DNA of 64,000 nucleotides from Cellulosimicrobium cellulans (GCF_016921195.1 NZ_JAFGYF010000010.1:1-64000), one strand, 5' to 3'. Shown: positions 43,320 to 52,185, counted from the first letter of the stretch. Numbers and translations are program-made. Notes: a model not told the origin generated them from the letters alone.

Positions 43320-44200
43320 GCGAGGCTCCTCGTCCGGACCGACACGAGGCCCTGGGGTCGCACCTGGAGGAAGACGACGATGACGACGAACACGAGCACC
43401 TTGGCGATGCTCGCCGTCGTCGAGTACTCGAAGGTGGCCTGCAGCAGCCCGAGCGCGAACGCGGCGATGACCGTGCCCTTGATCTGCCCGATGCCGCCCG
43501 CGACGACGACGAGGAAGGCGTCGACGATGTAGCTCGTCCCCAGCGTCGGGCCGATCGACCCGAGCAGCGTGAGCGCAACGCCCGCGATCCCCGCGAGGCC
43601 CGAGCCGATGAAGAACGTCAGGCGGTCCGTCGCCCGCGTGGAGACGCCGCTCGCCTCCGCGAGGTCGCGGTTCTGCACGACGGCGCGGATCCGCCGACCG
43701 AGCGGCGTCACCTTGAGCACGACGGCCAGGGCGATGACCGCGACGACCGCGAGCGCGAGGATGAAGAGGCGCGTCTTGGGCACGGCCAGGCCGAACAGGT
43801 CGACGGCGCCGCTCAGCCAGGCCGGGGCGCGCACGTCGACGTTCGGGGCGCCGAACACGTCGCGCGCGACCTGCTGCAGCACGAGCGCGACGCCCCACGT
43901 GACGAGGAGCGTGTCGAGCGGCCGCTTGTACATGCGGTGGATGAGCGTCGCCTCGAGCAGCAGCCCGAGCAGACCGCCGACGAGGAACCCGAGCGGCAGC
44001 GACACGAGCAACGAGACGCCGGCGTTGCCGACGACCCCCTGCACGACGAACGCCGTGTAGGCGCCCGCCATCATGAACTCGCCGTGCGCCATGTTGATGA
44101 CGCCCATCTGGCCGAACGTGAGCGCCAGCCCGAGGGCGGCGAGGAGCAGGACCGAGCCGAGGCTCAGCCCCGCGAAGAGCTGCGAGAACAGCACATCCAT
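43316..44200 (-). CDS. urtB: Urea ABC transporter permease UrtB
   Basis: 294-aa LivH-type permease, about eight membrane helices. LGLALTFGQMGVINMAHGEFMMAGAY (about residues 24-49) and EATLIHRMYKRPLDTLLVTWGVALVLQQ are UrtB signatures, and NRDLAEASGVSTRATDRLTFFIGSGLAGIAGVAL is the cytoplasmic coupling region. ATG 44200 has GGAAGG upstream. A 190-bp gap with a very long perfect hairpin separates it from urtA, probably lowering expression of the membrane genes relative to the binding protein. Confidence 0.95.
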   Translation of the reverse strand: MDVLFSQLFAGLSLGSVLLLAALGLALTFGQMGVINMAHGEFMMAGAYTAFVVQGVVGNAGVSLLVSLPLGFLVGGLLGLLLEATLIHRMYKRPLDTLLVTWGVALVLQQVARDVFGAPNVDVRAPAWLSGAVDLFGLAVPKTRLFILALAVVAVIALAVVLKVTPLGRRIRAVVQNRDLAEASGVSTRATDRLTFFIGSGLAGIAGVALTLLGSIGPTLGTSYIVDAFLVVVAGGIGQIKGTVIAAFALGLLQATFEYSTTASIAKVLVFVVIVVFLQVRPQGLVSVRTRSLA

Positions 44201-44261
44201 GGGCGTCGTGCCTTCCGGTGGGTGCGTAGCAGGACGGGTGACGTGACCGCCGAGGTGGGGG

Positions 44262-44352
44262 CCGGGGGTGTGCGTGCCGGGTCGTGGCGGGACTGGCGGG
44301 AGCCCGCGAGGAACGAGCGGGCGGATGGTAGACCCGGCACGCACACCCCCGG
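44262..44352 (-). repeat. Long-hairpin element, copy B, inside the urt operon
   Basis: Perfect 22-bp stem (44262-44283 with 44331-44352) around a 47-nt loop (44284-44330). Read on the minus strand (the mRNA sense of urt), the loop matches that of copies A and C, with small differences. The outer stem is a different sequence from A and C but fully complementary, and the inner hairpin gains one pair (GCCCGC / GCGGGC versus GCCGC / GCGGC). It lies between urtA and urtB, where it could act as an attenuator or an mRNA 3'-end stabiliser for urtA. Confidence 0.88.
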
Positions 44353-44390
44353 TCCCCGCCGGACTCAGCGGGTCGGGAGCGACGAAGTCG

Positions 44391-45656
44391 TCAGGAGAGG
44401 CCCTCGGCCCAGTCGTAGCCCTCGAGGTACGGGTCGGGCTCGATCGGCTCGCCCGAGCTCCACTCGGTGTAGATGAGGCCGTCGGGACCGATCTTGCCGA
44501 TGAGCGCGGTCTTGGCGATGTGGTGGTTGTCGCCGTTCACGGTGACGGGCCCCTCGGGCGCGTCGACGGTGACGCCGTCGGCGGCCTCCTGGACGTCGGC
44601 GACGTCGAACGACTCGGCCTTCTCGACCATGCCCTTCCAGAGGTAGAGCGAGGTGTACGCCGCCTCCATCGGGTCGGACGTCACGCGGTCGGCGCCGTAC
44701 TCGGCCTGGAACGCCTCGACGAACGTCGCGTTCTCGGGGCTGTCGATGGTCTGGTAGTAGTTCCAGGCCGTGAGCTGACCCTCGACGTTCTCGACGCCGA
44801 CACCGCCCACCTCCTCCTCGGCGATCGACACCGACACGACGGGCATCGTGTCCGGGCCGAGGCCCGCGTTCTTGTACTCCTTGAAGAACGCCACGTTGGA
44901 GTCGCCGTTGAGCGTGTTGAACACGGCGTCCGCACCGGCGGACTTCACCTTGTTGACGATCGTGGAGAAGTCGGTGTGGCCGAGCGGCGCATACTCCTCG
45001 CCGAGGACCTCGATGCCGTTCGCCTCCGCGTAGGCGTTGATGATCTTGTTCGCGGTGCGCGGGAAGACGTAGTCGGAGCCGACGAGGAAGATCGACGTGA
45101 CCCCCTGCTCCTTGAGGTAGTCGAGCGCGGGGACGATCTGCTGGTTGGTCGTGGCGCCGGTGTAGAAGATGTTCGGCGACGACTCGAGGCCCTCGTACTG
45201 GACCGGGTAGAAGAGCAGCGAGTCCTGCGCCTCGAAGACGGGGAGCATCGCCTTGCGCGACGCGGACGTCCAGCCGCCGAACACCGCGGCGACGCAGTCG
45301 CTCGTGATGAGCTTCTCCGCCTTCTCGGCGAAGACCGTGGGCTCGGACTGGCCGTCCTCCTGGACGATCTCGAGCTGCTTGCCGAGCACGCCCCCGTCGG
45401 CGTTGATCTCCTCGGCGGCGAGGGCGAGGGAGTCGGCGACGGTCTGCTCGGAGATCGCCATGGTGCCGGAGAGCGAGTTGAGGAAGCCGATCTTGACGGT
45501 GTCGCCGGAGGTGTCGACGCAGCTCTCGGCGGCGCTGGTCGCGGCGCCCGCACCGTCGCCGGTCTCGGTCCTCGCGCCGCACGCGGCGAGCGTGAGCGCG
45601 AGGACGACGAGAGCGGCGGCCGGGGCGAGACGGGTCGTGGCGCGTGAAGGTGTCAC
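44391..45656 (-). CDS. urtA: Urea ABC transporter substrate-binding lipoprotein UrtA
   Basis: 421-aa periplasmic-type binding protein (type I fold) anchored as a lipoprotein: signal LAPAAALVVLALTLAACG with lipobox LAAC. Mature part has VKIGFLNSLSGTMAISEQTVADSLALAAEEIN, CVAAVFGGWTSASRKAMLPVFE and LLFYPVQYEGLESSPNIFYTGATTNQQI, all UrtA-specific. It captures urea for UrtBCDE. GTG start 45656 with AAAGGA upstream. A GTGTATACGA palindrome lies 110 bp upstream. As first gene of the operon it should be the most highly expressed. Confidence 0.96.
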   Translation of the reverse strand: MTPSRATTRLAPAAALVVLALTLAACGARTETGDGAGAATSAAESCVDTSGDTVKIGFLNSLSGTMAISEQTVADSLALAAEEINADGGVLGKQLEIVQEDGQSEPTVFAEKAEKLITSDCVAAVFGGWTSASRKAMLPVFEAQDSLLFYPVQYEGLESSPNIFYTGATTNQQIVPALDYLKEQGVTSIFLVGSDYVFPRTANKIINAYAEANGIEVLGEEYAPLGHTDFSTIVNKVKSAGADAVFNTLNGDSNVAFFKEYKNAGLGPDTMPVVSVSIAEEEVGGVGVENVEGQLTAWNYYQTIDSPENATFVEAFQAEYGADRVTSDPMEAAYTSLYLWKGMVEKAESFDVADVQEAADGVTVDAPEGPVTVNGDNHHIAKTALIGKIGPDGLIYTEWSSGEPIEPDPYLEGYDWAEGLS

Positions 45657-45899
45657 GAGAGTCCTTTCAGCGAGGGACGCGCAGCGGAGCTCTGCGCAGG
45701 TTTCTCAGCAGGAGGCCGGCGGCCGCCGCACAGGCGGTCGCTCGCCGCGGGCACCGGGTACAGGCGTGTATACGAGCACGTGCCCGGAGTGGTGCCCACT
45801 GATGTCGACGCTAGTGACGCCGTGTTTCGGCCGATCTGCCCGGCCTGTTAACGGCACGTGTCGCACGGTCACGATCCGGTCACGCGCCGGAGCACTTCT
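45657..45899. other. urtA upstream regulatory region
   Basis: 243 bp with no gene. It contains the GntR-type palindrome at 45766-45775 and, near 45869-45884, a direct GTCAC-n6-GTCAC repeat reminiscent of but not matching a GlnR box. No -35/-10 pair can be fixed with confidence. Confidence 0.4.
45766..45775. promoter_or_regulatory. Putative GntR operator upstream of urtA
   Basis: GTGTATACGA, 9 of 10 identical to the palindrome upstream of ureA (both are followed on the minus strand by GCC). TnGTATACnA-like sites are typical for FCD-type GntR regulators, and such a gene lies in this locus. Confidence 0.6.
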
Positions 45900-46060
45900 G
45901 CCGAGGTAGTCCCCCGGTAGCGCGAGGTAGAACCCTGGTCGCCGAGAGAGAGCCCTGGGCCGGCGAGGTAGAACCGCGGTCCGCCGAGGTAGAACGCTGG
46001 TGTCGAGCGATCTGGAACAAGCTCTCTACCTCGCGGTACCAGGGCTCTATCTCGCGACTA
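45900..46060. repeat. 21-bp repeat arms upstream of the GNAT gene
   Basis: Five GAGGTAG-type units on one strand (GAGG or GAGA at 45903, 45924, 45945, 45965, 45986) followed by two inverted units (CTACCTCG about 46026, CTATCTCG about 46048). Units are more diverged than at 46.7 kb. The last unit runs into the promoter region of the GNAT gene. Confidence 0.82.
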
Positions 46061-46070
46061 CGCTCGTCCC

Positions 46071-46567
46071 GTGCTGCTCCGACCTGCCGAGCCCGACGAC
46101 GCCGCGCGCCTCGCACTCGTGCACCACAGCGTGTGTGGCGCGCGACCTACGCCGGCCTCGTGCCCGACACCTTCTGGAGGACGGCCACGCTCGAGGAACG
46201 CACCTCGTCGTGGGAGCGCTGGCTCGGCCCGGAGGCTCCGTCCGGCCGCGGCCACGTCGTCGTCGCGGAGGTGGACGACGCGGTGGTCGGGTTCGGCATC
46301 GGCGGCCCCTCGCGGGACGTGGGCGGCCACGCGCCCGTGCGGGATGCCGAGCTGTACGCCCTGTACGTGCTGCCCGAGCACCACGGCACGGGTGCGGGAC
46401 AAGCCTTGCTCGACGCCGCCGTCGCGCCCGGGCCGGCGCAGGTCTGGGTGGCCGAGGAGAACCCCCGTGCACGACGCTTCTACGCGCGCAACGGGTTCGA
46501 ACCCGACGGCACTCGGCACGCCGACGCCCGCTTGGGTGGGATCGTCGAGATCCGGTTGGTCCGGTAG
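46071..46567 (+). pseudogene. GNAT acetyltransferase, frameshifted near the N-terminus
   Basis: GTG 46071 (leaderless-type, TACGCT six bases upstream) starts the normal family N-terminus VLLRPAEPDDAARLALVHHSV. An extra TG in GTGTGTGG at 46131-46138 then shifts the frame. The rest, WRATYAGLVPDTFW to the end, is in frame from 46133 and includes the acetyl-CoA loop LYVLPEHHGTGAGQALLDAAV and ARRFYARNGFEPDG. Removing two bases would give a standard ~165-aa GNAT enzyme. It could be a pseudogene, a sequencing error, a slippage-controlled gene, or be translated from GTG 46133 as a 144-aa protein lacking beta-1. Repeat arms flank it on both sides. Confidence 0.75.
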
Positions 46568-46640
46568 GGCAGGGCAGGGGCCCCGCTGCGTATCGGGGCA
46601 CCTGGGCAGCGACGGAGAACCCTGCTCGTGGGTACTCCTC

Positions 46641-46766
46641 CGACCAGGTATCTCCCTCGGCCAACCAGAGTTCTACCTCGCGCGACCACGGTTCTACCTC
46701 GCGCGGCCACGGTTCTACCTCGCGCGGCCACGGTTCTACCTCGCGCGACCACGGTTCTCCCTCGCA
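46641..46766 (+). repeat. 21-bp repeat arm, six tandem units
   Basis: Six units of exactly 21 bp (starts 46641, 46662, 46683, 46704, 46725, 46746). The middle four are nearly identical with core CCACGGTTCTACCTCG. The array stops ten bases before the nikMN stop codon on the other strand. The units are contiguous without spacers. Confidence 0.92.
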
Positions 46767-46776
46767 GGGGTGGCCG

Positions 46777-47823
46777 TCAGGCGGCCGGTGCGGTCGCCGT
46801 GCGGCGGCGGGCGGTTGCGCGCAGGCCGGCGGTGAGGAGCCCGGCCGTGAGCGCGACGACCAGCGCCACACCCACGAGGCCGGCGACGCCGACGAAGATC
46901 CCGCCTGCCTCGCCGTAGTCGGCGAGCGGCATCCCTGCGAACGCGTGGTCGCGCGCCGCGTCGGCGAACCCGACCGACTCGGCCGTCGCCTCGAGGCCGT
47001 CAGGCGTCGCCGCGGCGAACGACGACACGACGACCGCGGCGAGCAGCGCGCCCGTCCCGAGCGCGAGCACCGCACGCCGCACCGCGCCGGCCGGGGCCGC
47101 CGCGAGCGACGTGGAACCCGGCGAGACAGCCGTACCCGGCGAGGCCACGGCGTCGGGCCCGACGGCACGGCTCGCCGCAGGTCGTGCCACGCCCTCGATG
47201 GCTGCGACGCCCGGAGCGACCGCGAGCACGAGCCCGACGACCCCCGCCGTGATCAGCGCCTCGCCGAGCCCGATGACCGCGTGCACGGAGAGCATCTGGC
47301 CGATGAGCTCACCCACCGAGACCGGAACCGTCCCGCCGACGGCGAAGAGCCCGGCGAACACCGCGGCCGAGGCGGGCACGCTCACGAGCGCCCCGACCCC
47401 CGCAGCGCCTGCCGCGCCCCGTCCTCGCGTCAGGCGCAGCACCCCGCGCGTCGTCGCCCAGCCGACGAGCGTCCCGACCACCGCCATGAGCAGCACGTTC
47501 GTGCCCAGCGCGGTGAGCCCGCCGTCGGCGAAGACGAGCGCCTGGACCAGCAGCACGAGCGTCACGGACAGCATGCCGAGCCACGGCCCGACGAGCGCTG
47601 CCGCGAGCGCCCCGCCCATGAGGTGCCCGCTCGTCCCGGCCGCGACGGGGTAGTTGAGCATCTGGACGGCGAAGACGAACCCGGTCGTCGCGGCCGTCAG
47701 CGCGACGCGACGGGGGGTGAGGTCCTCGCGCGCCCGGTACGCCGCGTAGCCGACGGCGGCGAGGGACACGACGGCGGTCGTCGCCGACGTGGGGTCGTTC
47801 AGGAAGTGGTCGGGGACGTGCAT
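46777..47823 (-). CDS. nikMN: Nickel/cobalt ECF transporter, fused NikM-NikN (CbiMN-like)
   Basis: 348 aa. N-terminal CbiM/NikM S-component starting MHVPDHFL (the conserved Met-His metal site), with MLNYPVAAGTSGHLMGGALAAALVGPWLGM (conserved His) and SVHAVIGLGEALITAGVVG (about residues 155-175). The C-terminal part after about 225 is CbiN/NikN-like: two membrane helices enclosing FAAATPDGLEATAESVGFADAARDHAFAGMPLADY. It probably imports Ni2+ for the urease encoded just upstream (ureD stop one base away). The T-component and ATPase (NikQ, NikO) are not in the window; the gene is followed by repeats and a broken GNAT gene. Confidence 0.92.
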   Translation of the reverse strand: MHVPDHFLNDPTSATTAVVSLAAVGYAAYRAREDLTPRRVALTAATTGFVFAVQMLNYPVAAGTSGHLMGGALAAALVGPWLGMLSVTLVLLVQALVFADGGLTALGTNVLLMAVVGTLVGWATTRGVLRLTRGRGAAGAAGVGALVSVPASAAVFAGLFAVGGTVPVSVGELIGQMLSVHAVIGLGEALITAGVVGLVLAVAPGVAAIEGVARPAASRAVGPDAVASPGTAVSPGSTSLAAAPAGAVRRAVLALGTGALLAAVVVSSFAAATPDGLEATAESVGFADAARDHAFAGMPLADYGEAGGIFVGVAGLVGVALVVALTAGLLTAGLRATARRRTATAPAA

Positions 47824-47824
47824 G

Positions 47825-48841
47825 TCAGGCTCCTGTCGTCAGCAGTGTCGTGCGGTGGTCGGGATGGTCGGCGCCCGACGGTCCGGCCCGTACGGCCGTG
47901 CCCGTGCTCCCACGGTCGGCGGGCGGTGCGGGGCTCGCACCTCCGGGAGCGGGCGAGGCGCGCGCGGCCCGCGCGGCCGTCGTCCAGGCCGCCACGACGG
48001 CGTCGATCCCGGCGTCGTGGGTGCTCGCGCCGAGGTGGCGGGCGAGGGCGCCGGGGCCGTCGAGGTCCAGCCGCAGCGGGTCGCCCGGGGCGGCCGACCT
48101 GCGCGTGGAGGTGTCCGCCGCCGCGGCGCGGAGCGGTGCCGGTGGTCGCGCCCCGAGGCACAGCACCGAGTCGACGACGCGCGCGTCGCCGAGGATCCCG
48201 GGCAGGGTGCGGTCGGCGTCGAGGTCGAGGTCCTCGGCGAAGAGCTCGCGCACGTGCTCCGGTCGAGCGGGGTCGCTCCGCCACGCAGGTCCCGACCCGT
48301 CCGGTGCCGCGGACTCACCGGTCCCGCCCACGCCGCGGGGCGTCCGGGCGGCACCAGGTGCCGACAGGTCGACGCGCGTGCGCGACCGCAGCCGTCCGCC
48401 GACCTCTCCCGAGCGGCCCAGGACGAGCGTCTCGCGCAGCAGCGCGACGCCCCGCTCGTGCCGCGCTCCGCCGTCGGCGAGCGACACGCGCGTCGAGCGC
48501 TCGACGTCGGCCCCGTCCGCCACGACGAACGGCAGCGCGTCCCACACGAGGAGCCCGCCGGCGTCGACCCGCACGTCCACGTCCCACGAGGCCGACCGTC
48601 CGCGCCCGGCGTACGCGACCGTGCCCGACACCTCGACGAGCTCGAGCTCGACGCCCTCCCCCGCACGCACCTCGACGCGGACGCGGTCGCCCCCGAGGAG
48701 CAGCGCACGCGTCGCGACGAGCGCCACCCGCGCGGTGCCCGGGCCGGTGGACAGGACGCGCGGGCTCAGCGCGCCGGGGCGCAGGTCGCACCGCACACGA
48801 CCCGCCTCCCGGTACGCGCCGACGCGCGTCACGTCGTCCAT
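47825..48841 (-). CDS. ureD: Urease accessory protein UreD
   Basis: 338 aa from ATG 48841; binds the apo-urease and, with UreF and UreG, forms the nickel-insertion complex. Recognisable UreD stretches: RALLLGGDRVRVEVRAGEGVELELVEVSGTVAYAGRGRSASW, GGLLVWDALPFVVADGADVERSTRVSLADG and ETLVLGRSGEVGGRLRSRTRV. I prefer ATG 48841 (GAGG upstream, 22 bp after the ureG stop) over GTG 48907, which overlaps ureG by 44 bp and has no ribosome site. An Ala/Pro-rich C-terminus is longer than usual. Confidence 0.88.
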   Translation of the reverse strand: MDDVTRVGAYREAGRVRCDLRPGALSPRVLSTGPGTARVALVATRALLLGGDRVRVEVRAGEGVELELVEVSGTVAYAGRGRSASWDVDVRVDAGGLLVWDALPFVVADGADVERSTRVSLADGGARHERGVALLRETLVLGRSGEVGGRLRSRTRVDLSAPGAARTPRGVGGTGESAAPDGSGPAWRSDPARPEHVRELFAEDLDLDADRTLPGILGDARVVDSVLCLGARPPAPLRAAAADTSTRRSAAPGDPLRLDLDGPGALARHLGASTHDAGIDAVVAAWTTAARAARASPAPGGASPAPPADRGSTGTAVRAGPSGADHPDHRTTLLTTGA

Positions 48842-48863
48842 CAGCGCCTCGTCGCTCTGAGTC

Positions 48864-49679
48864 TCAACCGCGTCCGACGGCGGACGCCGGCTCCGCGGGC
48901 CCGTCACCGTGCGCGTGGTCGTGCTGGTGCTCGTGCCGGTGGGAGTGCATGGCGTCGTCGTCGTGCGTGTGGAGGAAGCCGTTGCCCTCCTCGTCCGCGT
49001 GGAAGTGCGGTGCCATCGGCCCGGGGTCCTGCGGCACGTGCGCGCCCGCGCGGTGCGCCGCGAGCAGCGTCTGCACCCACGTGGTGAGCGTGTCGATGGA
49101 CTCGCGGTCGAGGCGCGAGAGGGCGAGCACCGGGGCGCCGTCGCGCGCGGCCGTCGCGTCGAGGACCATCCGCGGCACGTCCACCCCGACGTACGGTGCG
49201 AGGTCGGTCTTGTTGACGACGAGCAGGTCCGCGCGCGCGATCCCCGGGCCGCCCTTGCGCGCGACGTCCCCGCCGCCCGCGACGTCGAGCACGAAGATCT
49301 GCGCGTCGACGAGCGCCGGAGAGAACGTCGCCGTGAGGTTGTCGCCGCCCGACTCGACGAGCACGACGTCGAGCGGCGCGAAGTCCTCCTCGAGGTCCTC
49401 GACCGCGAGCAGGTTGGCGGTCACGTCGTCGCGGATCGCGGTGTGCGGGCACGCGCCGGTCTCGACCGCGCGGATGCGCTCCGGGTCGAGCACCCCCGCG
49501 GAGCGCAGGAAGCGCGCGTCCTCGTCGGTGTAGATGTCGTTGGTGATGACGCCGAGCTGCAGCACGCCGGACAGCTCGCGGCACAGGAGCGCGATGAGCG
49601 AGCTCTTGCCCGTGCCGACGGGGCCGGCGACGCCGAGTCGCAGGGAACGAGTGCTGGCGGGGGTCGTCTGGTCAGGCAC
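48864..49679 (-). CDS. ureG: Urease accessory GTPase UreG with His-rich tail
   Basis: 271 aa; GTPase delivering nickel to urease. P-loop GPVGTGKSS (about residues 19-27), [13 protein letters not shown], the nickel-binding [13 protein letters not shown] (Cys-Pro-His, about 71-83), ESGGDNL and the base-recognition NKTD (about 155-158). The C-terminal ~65 residues are an extra His/Asp-rich tail ([18 protein letters not shown] then [15 protein letters not shown]) not present in core UreG. It may store or chelate nickel in place of the missing UreE. GTG start 49679 overlaps the ureF stop. Confidence 0.95.
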   Translation of the reverse strand: MPDQTTPASTRSLRLGVAGPVGTGKSSLIALLCRELSGVLQLGVITNDIYTDEDARFLRSAGVLDPERIRAVETGACPHTAIRDDVTANLLAVEDLEEDFAPLDVVLVESGGDNLTATFSPALVDAQIFVLDVAGGGDVARKGGPGIARADLLVVNKTDLAPYVGVDVPRMVLDATAARDGAPVLALSRLDRESIDTLTTWVQTLLAAHRAGAHVPQDPGPMAPHFHADEEGNGFLHTHDDDAMHSHRHEHQHDHAHGDGPAEPASAVGRG

Positions 49680-50460
49680 TGAACAGCCTCTCGGTGGTGC
49701 GGGCGTGGATCTCGGCCCACTGCTCGACGAGCGGTGCGCCGTGCGCGGGGATCGCGCGGGGGTCGGTCAGGTGGGCGACGTCGTGGGCGAGCGCGTCGAT
49801 CGCGGGCTGGGCCGCGACGACCCAGCCCGTCGCGACGACGGGGTCGACCGGCTCGAGCTTGAGCGTCGCCGCGGCGACGGTCTGCACGTCCTCGTACCCG
49901 ACGAGCCGCGCGACCTGGAGCGCGGACAGGCCCGCGCACGCGGCGGTCGCGCCGAGCACCGCCGGTCGCGGGGGCTGCGGCGCGCGGTCCCGGCGCACCG
50001 ACGGCTGGCGGTCGCCGTGCCTCGCGGCCACGACCACCGCCGCCTCGTCCAGTGCGGCGACCGCGGGATGCCCCGCCCACAGCCGGTGGAGCAGCCGGAG
50101 GTAGCCCCGCCCGAGCCGTTGTGACGTCTCGCGGAGCGCGGGCGACGGCGTCCGGGCCGCCCAGGCGACCCACGTGTCGGCGAGGGCACGTGCGGCGGCC
50201 GACGTGTCGCCGTCGGGCCCGGGGCGCGCCGCGAGCGCCACGTGCCGCGCGACGACGGCCGTCGCCGCCTCGGTCCGGGTGACGGTGGCCAGCCGGGCGC
50301 GCACGTAGTCGGGCACGCTCGCCGCGGGCATCCCGGCCCGCAGCGCGGGCTCGAGGCCCGCGGACTGGGTGTGCCCGCCGGTGGGCAGGCGCGCGTCCGC
50401 GAGCAGCGCGAGCATGAGCTCCGCGCGCCCCTCCACGTCGACCTCCGGCATCGCGCTCAT
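49672..50460 (-). CDS. ureF: Urease accessory protein UreF
   Basis: 262 aa; all-helical component of the UreD-UreF-UreG activation complex. Characteristic blocks are [31 protein letters not shown] (about residues 14-44) and [20 protein letters not shown]. It lies three bases downstream of ureC and its end overlaps ureG by eight bases. The longer Ala-rich insert around 95-105 is a local peculiarity. Confidence 0.92.
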   Translation of the reverse strand: MSAMPEVDVEGRAELMLALLADARLPTGGHTQSAGLEPALRAGMPAASVPDYVRARLATVTRTEAATAVVARHVALAARPGPDGDTSAAARALADTWVAWAARTPSPALRETSQRLGRGYLRLLHRLWAGHPAVAALDEAAVVVAARHGDRQPSVRRDRAPQPPRPAVLGATAACAGLSALQVARLVGYEDVQTVAAATLKLEPVDPVVATGWVVAAQPAIDALAHDVAHLTDPRAIPAHGAPLVEQWAEIHARTTERLFSA

Positions 50461-50463
50461 GGC

Positions 50464-52182
50464 TCAGAACAGCGAGTAGAGCTGCGCGAGGGGCAGCCGG
50501 TCGGCGGGAGCGGGGACCACGAGCTCGCCGTCGACCTCGATCGCGAAGGACTCCGGGTCGATGTCGATCTGCGGGAGGTAGTCGTTGTTCTTCATCTGCG
50601 CCTTGCCGACACCGCGCGTGTCCGCGACCGGGAGGAGCTGTCGGGCGAGGCCGAGGCGTTCCTCGAGGCCGTCGTCGAGCGCGGCGGGCGAGACGAACGA
50701 CATGGACACGTCGGCCCCGATCGCGTCGGCGAGCGCGGGCCGCATGAGCACGGGCTGCGGCGACGGGATGGACGCGTTGGGGTCGCCGAGCGCGCCCCAG
50801 ACGAGCGCGCCGCCCTTCATGACGACGCTCGGCCGGACGCCGAAGAGCTTGGGCTCCCACAGCACGAGGTCCGCGACCTTGCCCGGCTCGACCGACCCCA
50901 CGTACGCGTCGATCCCGTGCGCGACGGCCGGGTTGATCGTGTACTTGGCGACGTACCGGCGCGCGCGCAGGTTGTCCGCCGGCAGCTCCGGCCCGCGTGC
51001 ACCGCCGGGGTGCGCGCCACGCCGCGCCTTCATGACATGCGCAACCTGCCACGTGCGCGTGACGACCTCGCCGATGCGGCCCATGGCCTGCGCGTCGGAC
51101 GACGTGATCGACATGGCGCCGAGGTCGTGGAGCACGTCCTCGGCGGCGATGGTCGTGCCGCGGATACGCGACTCGGCGAACGCGAGGTCCTCGGCGACCT
51201 GCGGGTTGAGGTGGTGGCACACCATGAGCATGTCGAGGTGCTCGGCGACGGTGTTGACCGTGTGCGGGAGCGTCGGGTTGGTCGAGCCGGGGATGACGTT
51301 CGGGTGGCTCGCGACGGTGAGGATGTCGGGCGCGTGGCCACCGCCCGCGCCCTCGGCGTGGAACGCGTGGATCGAGCGGCCGCCGATCGCGCGCAGCGTC
51401 GACTCCACGAACCCGGCCTCGTTGAGCGAGTCCGAGTGCAGCGCGACCTGGAGGCCCCAGTCGTCGGCGGCGCGCAGCGCGGCGTCGATCGCGGCCGGCG
51501 TCGACCCCCAGTCCTCGTGGACCTTGTAGCCGCCCGCGCCCGCCATGGCCTGCTCGCGCAGGCCCTCGGCGCTCACCGTGTTGCCCTTGGCGAGCAGCAG
51601 GACGTTCACGGGGAGGCGGTCGAGCGAGCGGTGGATCGCCTCGAGGTGCCACGCCCCGGGCGTGACGGTCGTGGCCTTGGTACCCTCGCTCGGCCCCGTG
51701 CCGCCGCCCGCGACGGTCGTGATGCCCGTCGCGAGCGCCTCGACCACCTGCGACGGCGAGATGAGGTGCACGTGCGAGTCGATGCCGCCCGCGGTGAGGA
51801 TCTTGCCCTCCCCGCTCACGACGTCCGTGCTCGGCCCGATGTGCAGGTCCGGGTGCACGCCGTCCGCGACGTCGGGGTTGCCCGCGCGCCCGAGCGCGAC
51901 GATCCGCCCGTCCCGGATCCCGACGTCGGCCTTGACGATCCCCCACCAGTCCAGCACGACGGCGTTCGTGACCACCGTGTCGAGCGCGCCCTCGGCGCGG
52001 GTCGTGGATCCCTGCGCCATCGACTCGCGGATCGACTTCCCCCCGCCGAACACGACCTCCTCGCCCCCGAACGTGCGGTCCTCCTCGACCTCGATCCACA
52101 GGTCGGTGTCGCCGAGGCGCACCTGGTCGCCCGTCGTCGGGCCGTACAGCGCGACGTAGCGCTCGCGCGAGATCGCGACCAT
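50464..52182 (-). CDS. ureC: Urease alpha subunit UreC
   Basis: 572 aa, catalytic subunit of urease (urea to ammonia and carbamate). Dinuclear nickel ligands are present: HVH at residues 137-139, carbamylated Lys220 in [10 protein letters not shown], His residues in [15 protein letters not shown] and the mobile-flap CHHLNP (about 320-325), then Asp in [15 protein letters not shown]-like [21 protein letters not shown] is also typical. Length is standard. It lies four bases after ureB. The enzyme should be active once nickel is inserted. Confidence 0.97.
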   Translation of the reverse strand: MVAISRERYVALYGPTTGDQVRLGDTDLWIEVEEDRTFGGEEVVFGGGKSIRESMAQGSTTRAEGALDTVVTNAVVLDWWGIVKADVGIRDGRIVALGRAGNPDVADGVHPDLHIGPSTDVVSGEGKILTAGGIDSHVHLISPSQVVEALATGITTVAGGGTGPSEGTKATTVTPGAWHLEAIHRSLDRLPVNVLLLAKGNTVSAEGLREQAMAGAGGYKVHEDWGSTPAAIDAALRAADDWGLQVALHSDSLNEAGFVESTLRAIGGRSIHAFHAEGAGGGHAPDILTVASHPNVIPGSTNPTLPHTVNTVAEHLDMLMVCHHLNPQVAEDLAFAESRIRGTTIAAEDVLHDLGAMSITSSDAQAMGRIGEVVTRTWQVAHVMKARRGAHPGGARGPELPADNLRARRYVAKYTINPAVAHGIDAYVGSVEPGKVADLVLWEPKLFGVRPSVVMKGGALVWGALGDPNASIPSPQPVLMRPALADAIGADVSMSFVSPAALDDGLEERLGLARQLLPVADTRGVGKAQMKNNDYLPQIDIDPESFAIEVDGELVVPAPADRLPLAQLYSLF

Positions 52183-52185
52183 GCG

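Noticed and set aside
45820-45890. GlnR box upstream of urtA
   Set aside because: GTCAC-n6-GTCAC and GAAAC occur but not in the gTnAC-n6-GaAAC order and spacing; too weak to call.
46480-46752. Repeat protein with RGRTVVA motifs on the minus strand
   Set aside because: This is the translation of the 21-bp DNA repeat; the same peptide appears wherever the intergenic repeat occurs, with no ribosome site.
46641-46766. CRISPR array
   Set aside because: Units are contiguous 21-bp repeats with no spacers, and no cas gene is present.
48842-48907. UreD start at GTG 48907
   Set aside because: It would overlap ureG by 44 bp and has no Shine-Dalgarno; ATG 48841 has GAGG upstream and fits after the ureG stop.
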